Source: Owenia fusiformis
Taxonomy: Eukaryota; Annelida; Polychaeta; Sabellida; Oweniidae
NCBI GenBank assembly: GCA_903813345.2
Contig: CAIIXF020000007.1
Span: 27,688,698 to 27,748,697 of the forward strand
DNA length: 60,000 nucleotides
Reading direction: 5' to 3'
Part shown: piece by piece, positions 46,775 to 56,536 of the stretch
Numbering within the stretch: the first letter of the stretch is position 1
How the letters are laid out: each line of letters opens with the position of its first letter
Translations under genes and position numbers: made by a program
The notes under the pieces: model-generated
Told to the model about the DNA's origin: nothing
Seen by the model: the letters and a program-made list of their open reading frames with translations, nothing else
Database searches by the model: none

Positions 46775-46870
46775 AACCTGTTTAATCCGAACGCCACTGA
46801 CACATAGACCAAAACTATTCTTTTGTGGGACAGAGAAAAAGTGTTCAAATTGAGAGAAGTTCGGGTTTTT
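46775..46870. repeat. pogo-type element end
   Basis: ACAGTCGAACCTGTTTAATC followed by GGGACAGAGAAAAAGTGTTC resembles the left end of the element at 7855 (ACAGTAAAACCTGTATGACT...AAAAAGTGTTCACAA). A partner right end was not identified. Confidence 0.45.
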
Positions 46871-47882
46871 CTAAACACGTAATTAAATGAAATGAAAAAA
46901 GTGCACAACCGACGGTTGTATATGCAGTGCATCAATATAAATTATGATGAACATTGTTTTGTATAATATCTAACAGTATTTATGGTTTAATTGATATCTA
47001 AAGTGTAGATATGTCCAAAAATAGAAGTCATTCAATATTGAATGAAATTTAAAGATATTTTGTATTGAAGGCCCCCGATTAGATTTAGTTTTTCGATATT
47101 AGACACTCAAAATAGTTAAACACCCCAAAACACTGCATAATATATATCACTGACAAAATTATATTTTCGTACATTATCTCCACCTCTGTCTGATAATGAT
47201 TTTCATCGATAACTGAACAAATATCAATTCTATAAATATTAGTTATTTTAGACGAATATTGAATTGGTCGTGTGGCAATAAGTACTTCACTACATACTAG
47301 TACACGATGACTCTAATTAGACACTACATCCTCTAATTAATGACACTCATCAAAACAGATATTGATTCGCCCCCGGCCATTAATTTTTTGATTAAATTTA
47401 AATGGAGTCTATTGGTATATGTAGGATTCTTATTTAACATCATGGAATTTCGTTTCTGTTTGGATACTGAACGTTTATAATATAGGATAATTCAAAATAA
47501 ACTTTTGCTCAATTAATGTCAAGCTATTTTTCGGGATTTAAAACTCTAAATCAAAACTAATTAAACTGTTCATTAAAATATTTATTTCGTCAAACAATCA
47601 ACATTTTAGGGCCTTAACATAGTTGAAATATAACAGTTTGTATATGGATATATAAAAAAACATATATGAATCACATCTCCCAATGTAAACAAGGGGTGCC
47701 AAGGTTGTCTCCACTAACTGATAGTGAATACAAATCATGTATGATACACTTTCATAGTATATTTCACTTTGGATCATTAAAACATATTTTAAGTGTCTTT
47801 GGGGTTTTGAATGTGTATACAATCGAAAGGCTGGGGAAGTATAACTTGAATAATGACTTATAATAAGATAGTTTTACCTGCC

Positions 47883-48784
47883 TTATCCGTAATGACCGAA
47901 TCCACCATGACCTCCATGATGACCTCCATGATGTCCTCCATGGTGACCTCCATGACCATGACCTCCATAACCACCGTGGCCATGACCTCCGTGGTGACCT
48001 CCGTGGTGGCCTCCATGGTGACCGTGTCCACCGTGCCCGCCGTGTCCATATCCGCCGTGGCCGTGACCGTGCCCATGACCGTGGTGGCCATGGTGACCAT
48101 GGCCGTAGTGGCGCACAAGGTTCACGCCGCAGAAGTCGCCATATTTGTAGTAGCTGCCATACGTGTAATGTGCGTTACCGTAGTTCTTGGTCCCCGGGGC
48201 ACATTTCTGTACGTATGCATACCCGTGGGAGCAATGAGTGAAACTGTATGGGCCATTGTAATATATACCATCTGGCTTGCCACAGTGGCCTGCATAGAGA
48301 AATGAAAGAAAACAATGTATAAGTAAGCGTGTGTATTGCTTGGTTGAAGCTGTTTTGAGGTATCTACGGTGCAGTGCTTACGACGATTTCGATACAAAGG
48401 GACGTGTTATCAAAGCCGAAAGGCGATTTTAATGTAAGAAAAAATCGTTTAATCAAAACAATCTGATACCACAAGTACCCCTTATTTGCTAAATATTCCT
48501 GATCCATCTACGACCAATTCGCCATCTTTATTTCCTACTTGTATATATTTTGTTTGATTTGGCATTACAATATTGAGGAATATTTAATTTATGTTAGTAT
48601 GACAGACAATAGTCGAGATCTAGGCAGAATACACACCAGGATATGAGCCCCTGTAATGCCCTCCACCACGTCCATGGTGGCCACCGTGGCCATAACCACC
48701 TGGGCTTGCTTCAGGGTCTGGATTGGGAGCACCATAGGCCACCAGGGCCAAGCCCAACACACAGCACACAACCTTGGCAATCAT
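47883..48784 (-). CDS. Secreted CBM14 plus His/Gly-repeat matrix protein
   Basis: Coding exons 48784-48637 and 48289-47883 join G|GC (phase 1) to give 184 residues. The start MIAKVVCCVLGLALVAYG is a signal peptide, followed by APNPDPEASPGGYGHGG. Exon 2 opens with a compact CBM14-like module (HCGKPDGIYYNGPYSFTHC, KCAPGT, GDFC) and ends in a tail of about 75 residues made almost only of His and Gly (GHGGYGHGG, HHGGHHGG). His/Gly tails bind metal ions and occur in sclerotised chitinous structures such as annelid jaws and squid beaks (established for those families); a similar role here is inference. A splice acceptor lies 13 bp before the ATG, so the leader is split. A donor (GGCAG|GTAAAA) follows directly after the stop. 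Confidence 0.85.
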
Positions 48785-49510
48785 CAGACTTTAGTTGCTG
48801 AAACAGAAATAAAATTTAAGATTCATATGCTTATTTAAACAAAACAGAAAACAACGTGGTTTTATACCACGTCAGGGTGGAGCAAGTCTTAATCACGTTT
48901 GAAATGTGCGGAATACACCCGTCGGATTTTTATCACTAATAAAACTAATGAGGTGAACAGTAACATTCGATGTTTCCTACATCTTTCGTAATTTCTAAGG
49001 TTACATCCCTTTCATTAATTGGCAACTGAAAGTCCCCATTGGATGGCATGTTAAAACCCGTTTATATTTGAATTTCATTTCTAAATTAAAATAGGTACTA
49101 GGTCCGTCGGAACTTTGATGAGCAAGCAAAGTTTTCAATCATGATGTCATGTGACACTGTACATGTATATTCAAATGATTGACTCTATTTTCTTCTATGT
49201 GTTTTCTGTTAACTATATACATATATAGAGTAGGACATTCACTTATTGTTCGATTCTGGTATTATGAATGCCATCCTCATAACTTGTCTATTCGAAATGT
49301 ACATAATTATGATTACCTATTTCTACTTTCAAAATGTCATACACTCAAAATCATAAGACATTAGTACTCAGAAGTGGTTTTATTGCGCCATGAACTCAAA
49401 ATGCTTTTTTCGCCATTATCACTTTCAAGTTTCGGTACATTATCCACTCAAATTGATGCGTCACTTTCGTTTCAATGTGCCACTCAAAATCATCTACAGT
49501 CTTCACTTAC

Positions 49511-49616
49511 CTTTCGTTGTTTCTCCAAATGTCCACTGTATCCAAAGAATAACTTGACGAATGCTGTTGATTATCTCTATACTTAAAGTAATTAACGATA
49601 CAGTTGTTTTTATATG
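49511..49616 (-). promoter_or_regulatory. Presumed first (non-coding) exon and TATA box of the His/Gly gene at 47883
   Basis: On the minus strand, CATATAAAAA (49616-49607) is a good TATA box. About 30 bp downstream begins a region that ends in ACAACGAAAG|GTAAGT at 49511. Splicing from there to the acceptor at 48798 would place the ATG in exon 2. Inferred from sequence only. Confidence 0.45.
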
Positions 49617-49996
49617 TTGAGGAACGCGGGGGAGCGCAGTGGCATCATCCCCTATGTCATTTTTCCATAAAATGTTATCACCTCTCGGGGCGAATCTAAA
49701 ATTCCAAAACTGCAATTAAATAACGTGAATTATTTAGACTATTGAAAAAGGCTCCGTATACGGGGTGTTAGTTTATGGTCGACTCAGACAAGATCTTCAA
49801 AAGCCAGAGGGGTGGATAGTTACTCAATTCAATTATAATGAAAATTACAAAAAATGTATCGTCTCTTGGAGAATAAATGTCGTCGTAAAAGTTTAGATTA
49901 GTTAATTAATATTTCAGATTATCCGTATATGTCTAAAATATTTGTTGAGAAATTTTGATGGTCGTGAGAAACGACGATGAGGTCGTAATGAGTCTG

Positions 49997-50005
49997 TTTA
50001 AAAAG
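49997..50005 (+). promoter_or_regulatory. TATA-like box of the His/Gly gene at 50086
   Basis: TTTAAAAAG lies about 85 bp before the ATG. It faces away from the minus-strand TATA at 49607-49616, leaving a shared interval of about 0.4 kb. Confidence 0.35.
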
Positions 50006-50085
50006 CTCAACTTTCTGAACACAAATCAGTCTCAGATCATCTCCTGATAACGACTCAAGCTCATAGCAACACCAAAAAACACAAA

Positions 50086-51165
50086 ATGGCAAAACTAACT
50101 CTAGTATGCTTGGCAGTGTTATACATTGCTATGGTTACCATGTCTCTGGCAGCACCGATGGCTGACCCCGACCCAGAAGCAGAGGCAGAGGCGTCACCTG
50201 GTGGATACGGCCATCATGGTCATGGACATGGACATCACGGGCACCACGGTCATCACGGTCACCACGGCGGGCATCATCACGGACATCACCATGGACACCA
50301 TGGCAGCCATCATGGACATCACGGTAGCCATGGATACGGTCATGGGTAAGTAACATAAAGTCTATAAGGTGGAGGTATATGGACAGAATTAAAGCTGTAA
50401 GCTGCTACTTCATCAATTCATAGTTGCATTTGAGTTTGAACACACCCCTTTCGAAAAATTGTTTTCGCGCTAACAGCTTTGATTCTGTTGTAGACACAAG
50501 CACCATGGGGGCCATAAGAAGGACGAATACGGTCACCACAAGAGCTATGGGTACCACACCGAGTACGGACACTCCTCCAAATACGGAAAATCCAAGCACG
50601 GACACGAGGGACATTATGGCAAAAAGCATGGGTAAATTAAACAAATAATGGTCTCCAAATAACACATACAAATCCAAGCACAAAATTGAAAAAAAAAATC
50701 AGATAATATTAAATATATAGGAAGGAAGTATTTAACCCATGTCTCCAAATAACACATCCAAATCCAAGCACAAACTTGAAAAAAATTAAGATAATATTGA
50801 AAATATAGGAAGGAAGTATTTAACCCATGTCTCCATATAACATATACAAGTTCAAGCACAAAACAGATGATATTTGATATATTGGAATGAAGTATTAAAC
50901 CCATGGCAATGAAACAATTACAATAACGAAACCAATGTTTGTATGACTGAATCACAATGACATGTTCATGAATATTCATGCAAAACTTAACTTTTCCAGT
51001 TATGGACACCACGGTCATCATGGCGGACACCACGGGCATCATAGTGGCGGCTACGGACACGGACACCACGGTCATCATGGACATCATGGACACCACGGTC
51101 ATGGCGGACACCACGGCGGTCATGGCGGACACGGTCATGGAGGGTATGGTCATGGAGGTTTCTAA
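50086..51165 (+). CDS. Secreted His/Gly-repeat matrix protein
   Basis: Exons 50086-50345, 50494-50631 and 51000-51165, joined by phase-2 introns inside Gly codons (GG|A, GG|T), give 187 residues. Signal peptide MAKLTLVCLAVLYIAMVTMS, then an acidic stretch (ADPDPEAEAEASPGG) much like the PDPEASPGG of the neighbour at 47883, pointing to common ancestry. The rest is GHHGHHGHHGGHHHGHH-type repeats, a central Lys/Tyr/His segment (KKDEYGHHKSYGYHTEYG) and a second His/Gly tail ending GGYGHGGF. No Cys module. Likely an extracellular metal-binding or cross-linked matrix component. The stop is followed at once by ACAG|GTAAGC, and a 3' UTR exon with a poly(A) signal is found at 52486. Confidence 0.88.
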
Positions 51166-51263
51166 ACAGGTAAGCGGTCGTTCAGTATGGGTTTATTTCA
51201 GCAAAGGGTTGAGAAATATAAGGGCGACCGTATACCCGCATATATAGAGATTATCCTATATGA

Positions 51264-51377
51264 GGTTCAGGATATTGGGATTATCCCGAGGCCAATATAA
51301 TATATTTGCCCGAGGGCCGCAGGTCCCGAGGGAAAATATATTATATTGGCCAAGGGATAATCCCAATATCCTGAACC
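51264..51377. repeat. Palindrome in the 3' UTR intron
   Basis: GGTTCAGGATATTGGGATTA with TCCC pairs with its exact complement at 51354-51377. The inner part (GGCCAATATAATATATTTGC, CGAGGGCCGCAGG) also pairs. A second perfect hairpin, GCGGGCAGATATA and its complement, is at 51666-51692. Likely parts of a foldback or MITE-type element. Confidence 0.75.
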
Positions 51378-51749
51378 GACTATAGGATAATATGTTTATC
51401 CCATACCAATCTTGGTCATCTGGTTCACATTGTTCAATCGTGGAAATATTTTAGAATATTCATGTCCAGTTTTGTTTTCTTGGCCGTGGGCGGATTTTCC
51501 GGTTCTCTCAAATATTCCCACATTTATTTTCTCGAATTTTTGATTAAGTGGATGCTCCTTCCCTTTTTTGAACCATCAAACATATCCCGATTGTCTGTGT
51601 TCTCCATTGTCGTTTACAGTCATTACGCGAACGTTACAAATTATGCGAGCGGCGATTATGACGTAGCGGGCAGATATACTATATCTGCCCGCTCGGAGCG
51701 GGACGTAAAGCTTTATCTGCCCGCTGATGAAAATATAAGTTTTTACAAA

Positions 51750-52480
51750 CCGGCTTTATGTACCTGTAACACGTCCAAGTATGGGATAAACCCATATATT
51801 CTATTGTAGTAATATTGCAACAAAAACTTGTGATTGTTAAAGTCTCCATATAAAGTTTGAAAAGATCTCTTTATCATTCACTACTGTTTGTCATGACTTT
51901 TAAAGTTATTTTAGAGATTTTTGAAAAATACATTTTTTCAAGTAGAAGAAAAATTTTGATCATCAAATATTCCACTATACACGTTTTATATAAGTTTTAT
52001 ATAAATTATATAAGTTTGTACAGTGCAAAAACATTGTCTTTTAACACCAATGCAAAGATTAAGCAAACAACAGTAAAATGCCATATCTAATATGCCACAT
52101 TTCCCGCTTATTTACGAACCAATTTTTTTTTCGTCAAAAAACATGTGAGGATAAATGCTATGCATCGGTGTGCATTATTGCTTATTAAAAGATACGTGTG
52201 ACCTCTAAAAGTAAGTTTTAAATAAATTCACGATCTTTCGAACAAAAAGATCTTCAAACACCTTTTGAAATTAAAAATAAATGTTTCACATATCACACTT
52301 TGATTACATGGGGTTAAGACTACAAAATAAATCAAATTGGTTTTAAACTTTATATGGAGCCTTTGTACCATGAGATCAAAACAATTGTATATTTTACCAG
52401 ATGAATACTCTTCCATAAATGCCATCTACCATTTTAGTTTTTTGAATGTATTGAGTCATTATTTAAAACTGACTTTGCAT
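51750..52480. other. Remainder of the 3' UTR intron
   Basis: AT-rich, without a recognisable feature; the small ORFs here have no supporting motif. Confidence 0.35.
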
Positions 52481-52485
52481 TCCAG

Positions 52486-52576
52486 GATATTGGCGAGCAT
52501 GGATCTTTGAACCAGGACCTTAAAACTGAACTGTCTTCTCTGGGATTCAATGTATTTAATGTTGTTAATAAATAAA
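52486..52576 (+). terminator. Presumed 3' UTR exon and poly(A) signal of the His/Gly gene
   Basis: The acceptor TGCATTCCAG at 52485 is followed by about 85 bp of non-coding sequence and AATAAATAAAA (AATAAA at 52571-52576). It fits as the last exon for the donor at 51169. Confidence 0.5.
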
Positions 52577-52744
52577 ATATCTATATTTACCAACTACAAA
52601 ATCTTCCTGTTTGCTTGTCAATTATAATATACATGTACAGGTACAATATAATATGTAAAGTGTACAATATTGTAACTGTAATGTAAGTGAACAAGACACT
52701 CCGATTGTAAAGTAATAGAGAGAGTATAAACTAATTGGATTATA

Positions 52745-52830
52745 TATTATTACCATGGCAACATATACTTTATAGAAAATGTTATATTTGTTGAAGTCCC
52801 ATATACCGTTGCCATGGTAATATATGTGTA
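52745..52830. repeat. Short inverted repeat
   Basis: ATTACCATGGCAACATATA near 52750 pairs with TATACCGTTGCCATGGTAAT near 52802-52822. MITE-like, under 100 bp. Confidence 0.65.
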
Positions 52831-52979
52831 TATATTGCAGAAAATCTCATGTCCGAATCAAGTCAACCATAACTTCTCGAGATGCTTCTATCCTGGCAAA
52901 AGAAAATACAGGAAATGCATGGAAAATCATTAAGTCTATGAAAAAAATACAATTCCAACCCTATTTTGAAAGCCCATGA

Positions 52980-54350
52980 TCACCGGTCCCCGTCTGGTTA
53001 TAAAGACGTTACGTCTTTATAACAAAACTGATGAACTTTCGTCGGAGGAAATTTGTGTTTTCATCATTTTTGCCAAGAAGGATGTCGATTTGTATCCAAA
53101 TATTTTATCCTTAAATTAATAGAAGCATCTGGTTACTGAATATCGAACCAGTCACGAGTATACGTCGTAAACCCCCTCCATAAGTTTGGCAACCTTAGCC
53201 CCCCCCCCCCCTCATTGAACTACGTGTTAAAGCCTCTTTATATTTGAATTTTTATTTACTTAACCTGCGATGAAAATTTCCAATTATATATTTCCAATAC
53301 CTCAAAATTTTCTCAATTTTTTTTCTCAATTACAATATGTCGAAAATTGATGATAAATTTGATGACTTTTTGAGAATCGTCATTCCCATGTAAACCTCCG
53401 GGAAATGGTGGGTTCGGGGCAAATCAGAAATCAGGATATCTATTCAGTAAAAGATTCAACAAAAAATATATTTATATCGAAAATTGAATTGTCTAACTTT
53501 TTTGTACACTAAGTATTTAGTTTACTTAATGAATACTAAAGTTACAGAGCTTCAAAGTCATAACTAAAAATCATTTTTCGCCTCCTGTGTTATTTCATTT
53601 CAATGGGAGAGTTTTCTTGAAAAATAATTTTGACTTTAAAGACCTCAACTTTGTTGAACCTGAAGAAATCAATTTTTTGGTAAATAAAGTTAGCAAATTC
53701 AATTGTCTACCTAACTTGTATTTTTGCAAGGACTCGGATGGATGGATATTCTGTCATATGACTTGCGGCAAACCTACCATTTCCCATTGGTTAACATGGG
53801 AATGTCGATTTTCAAAAATTCATCATCAAATTCATTTTCGATCTATTGTAATTCAGAAAAAATGGGTGTATTGAAAATAAAATAAAATTACGTTTCCACC
53901 AATATTAAAAGTATTTTCATCGCAAGTTAAGTAAATAAAAATTCAAATATAAAGAGGCTTTAACACGTTGTTCAATGGGGGAGCTAAGGTTGCCAAACTT
54001 ATGGAGGGGAGTGTACATCCGAGGGCTCCAATAATCGACTAAGAATTCCTCACTCCGGCCGTTGAAAGGCCATAACACAAAGCAACCAAGACGTTTTGAA
54101 ATTCACTAGATAACGTCCTGGTTGCTGAAGTCAGCAATTCTGAATCGATTATTGGAGCTGCTGGATATATTTACCAGTAACTGACTAGATTTTCAGTAAC
54201 CGGGTGTTACTATTACATGTATTAACATACGGGTAAAATGGATACAAATCGACCTCCTTTTTGATGAAAATAAAAATTTCCTCCAACTGAAGTTCAACCA
54301 TTTTGTTATAAAGACATAACGTCTTTATAAGCAGGTGGGGACCAGTGATG
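52980..54350. repeat. 1.4 kb foldback element with arms of about 0.5 kb
   Basis: Left-arm blocks (GTTATAAAGACGTTACGTCT, GAAGGATGTCGATTTGTATCC, CCCCTCCATAAGTTTGGCAACC, AAAGCCTCTTTATATTTGAA, CATTCCCATGTAAAC) appear in reverse order and complement on the right (GGTTGCCAAACTTATGGAGGG and so on). The outermost block is itself a palindrome (TTATAAAGACGTTACGTCTT at 52998). The centre (53460-53740) has a short ORF with no known motif. Arms are diverged but collinear. Confidence 0.8.
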
Positions 54351-54711
54351 GTTTATATTGGTACTTAAATATTTCGATTTGATTGCTGGGCTTTGGAGGC
54401 AATTAACCCTCTTCAAGAGTTTGATTTTGCATCTAAAAGAGAGCTTCATCTGGTAATGACTACCAGCCTCGAACTTGGCTTCAGGGAAGGGGCAAGCATG
54501 CTATTTACATTTTGTACAACAATATTTGTATTCACAACCTGGTCGATCTAGAGTAACAGCTGTTTTAATATTTGTACTCCAAAATAGAAAGTCAAAAATA
54601 CAAACACACTGCTAATTGGGTAATAATAAAACAGTTGTTAATTAATGATAAATAAAGGTCACACCCAATATCAATTTCTTTACACTATTCGTTGTCACAT
54701 TCACAAATAAG
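54351..54711. other. Upstream region of the gene at 54712
   Basis: No gene. ATAAATAAAG near 54648 could serve as a TATA-like element about 60 bp before the ATG. Confidence 0.3.
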
Positions 54712-56016
54712 ATGATGATACATACGACGATTTGTTTTGCTCTAGTTGCACTTACTGTGGCATCCTACGTGCCTGAATATGGACACAGGCGTCATTTAGA
54801 TAATTACTATCGCCATGGTCGCGACGACTATGGTCGCCATGGTTACAACGATTACGATCGCTATGGTTACAGCGATTATGGATATCCTCGCAGACGGTTC
54901 GGATATGATCGCTTTGAAGATTATTACAGAGGTGGGGATAGGTATGGTTACAGACAATTGGACCAGGGGTATGAGAGACAGACAGAGAGTTATCCAGCCT
55001 ATCATCCCCATAACTACATAAAGCAGGACGAGATGTGCCCATACAAAGCTGGAGACTACAGCGCCTACAGCAATGGTTATGCTAAAACTGCACCAATGGG
55101 TAATACAATTTTGATTCGAAAGAAACATTTCAATAGAGAATGGAGATTCTACAGTTAAAATAAATCTTTCGGTTTTAGTCCTGACTGTGTGGCAAATTGA
55201 CATTATAAGCCAAATTGTTTCCGTAGTCAGAGAGGAACATTAGTTCTGGCAACCTTTTGTATTTCCTTTTTTCATGATAATGAAATGGGTAACATAGCGC
55301 TTGGGTATTATTTTATTTTCACTCACTCTTGAAATACTATTCCAGATATAAATTCAAAATAAGAAAAAGAATGGTCAAATAAGGTGAAGACCTTCTTGCA
55401 CAACTGTCCATTCTTGATGAGCTTAATAATTTTTATTTCTTAAGTCGAAGACGAGTTAAGAAATGTTACCAAAGCGAATCAAGAGTGGATGATAATTCAC
55501 AGATACGCATGTGAGAAAGTTTTCATTAACAGCTTCAAATTAAATCCATTATCTTCATTTTAAAGCATATTTTATCAAGTACATTTTATCTTACACATGT
55601 GACATTAGGATGATCTTCATGAGGTTAAGTTGGTTGAATATGAGTTAGACATATGAGAAAATCTATGTTAATGATGCAGTTTGCCTACTTCATTTTAAAA
55701 TGCTGAAATTGTTTTGATTACAGAGAAGACAGACACAGACTTCTGCACTGACCAACCAGATGGTCAGTACGCCAATCCTGGCCTGTGCAACAAAGTAGAC
55801 CCCAGGTGCACATTCATCCAATGCTCAAGTGGCCGTACATTCATCTTCAATTGCGCCCTGGGTTCTTACAACGGAGACTCCTACCGCCATCACTGTCCCG
55901 CATACGGGAGCTACTTCATGGGCTACTATTACCGCCACAAGTACCAGACATACGGCGTAGATTTCTGCCACGTCAACGACGACAGTACATACAAAATCTG
56001 CCGTCGCCACTATTAA
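54712..56016 (+). CDS. Secreted Tyr/Arg/Gly-rich protein with C-terminal CBM14 module
   Basis: Exons 54712-55099 and 55724-56016 join ATGG|AG (phase 1) to give 226 residues. Signal peptide MMIHTTICFALVALTVAS, then a low-complexity domain of about 80 residues of repeated RYGY/DYGRHGY-type motifs rich in Tyr, Arg, Asp and Gly, resembling cross-linkable Tyr-rich structural proteins. Exon 2 encodes a Cys-rich chitin-binding-like module: DFCTDQPDGQYANPG, LC, RCTFIQCSSG, FNCALGSYN, HHC, GVDFC, YKIC. The C-x-x-PDGQYA-P start and C-SSG...C-ALG spacing fit CBM14. Predicted extracellular, chitin-associated. The last gene of the matrix cluster; oriented like the His/Gly gene at 50086. A TATA-like motif and short leader precede it. 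Confidence 0.85.
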
Positions 56017-56481
56017 TCAAAACACATGCTTGCCTTGACGAAGAGACGGGCTAAGGAATTCTCTTTCGAACGTCTTGTACTGTTAGTGAAATATAACATA
56101 CACATGATATCCACAGCAAAATTCAGATACCAGAAAAGAACTAAGAAAATACAGATCCTAAATCATAATTGTATTGGACACATTTTTCAGATGGATATTT
56201 ATTGTTGCTCAAAAGAAACATCCATTTAACTATACCTGCATGAATATCTTATTTGTTAGTACAATTAAATAATAATCAATACAAAATAATAAAAGCATTG
56301 TTATAATAAAACATATCATTAAAAAATGAAGTTGTCTTAAAATTTATTTTCAAAGCCTAAAAACTTTCCTTTGATTATGTTCCATACTTATCAGCATAAT
56401 CAGGACACAGTCTTTATGGTATGCCCAGTATTGCCTGTTATACATTACAAAATAATACTTGGACTGAATACGCGTTGCCTG
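56017..56481. other. Spacer between convergent genes
   Basis: AT-rich, no gene. It probably holds the 3' UTR of the CBM14 gene on the left and the end of the esterase-like transcript on the right; AATAAT/AATAAA-like motifs near 56280 may be its poly(A) signal. Confidence 0.35.
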
Positions 56482-56487
56482 TTTATT
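56482..56487 (-). terminator. Poly(A) signal of the cholinesterase-like gene
   Basis: AATAAA on the minus strand, 50 bp after the stop codon at 56537. Confidence 0.6.
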
Positions 56488-56536
56488 GAAATTAGATCTA
56501 GGTACGTCATGGGACAATAGATTATCAAATCATTCT

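Larger units (their letters stand above)
44690..47882. other. Intergenic region with repeats, no gene seen
   Basis: Contains the 158-bp tandem duplication (45481), a fragment resembling 40541 (about 45040-45085) and a pogo-like end at 46775. A 3' UTR exon of the His/Gly gene at 47883 may lie here (for example after the acceptor-like TATTTTCAG near 46660 on the minus strand), but I cannot fix it. Confidence 0.35.

Noticed and set aside
47853-48305. Plus-strand 150-codon ORF rich in Met, Thr, Ser and Val
   Set aside because: It is antisense to the His/Gly repeat exon; the composition is the mirror of CAC/GGC codons.
48589-48780. Minus-strand ORF starting MPRLCAVCW
   Set aside because: Shifted frame over the true first exon (48784-48637), which has a signal peptide and a matching splice phase.
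50614-51247. ORFs on both strands in alternative frames of the His/Gly exons
   Set aside because: Shadows of the GHH repeat; the spliced frame with Gly-codon junctions is clearly the coding one.
54752-55203. Minus-strand ORFs over the Tyr-rich exon
   Set aside because: Mirror of the repeated RYGY codons; no splice support.
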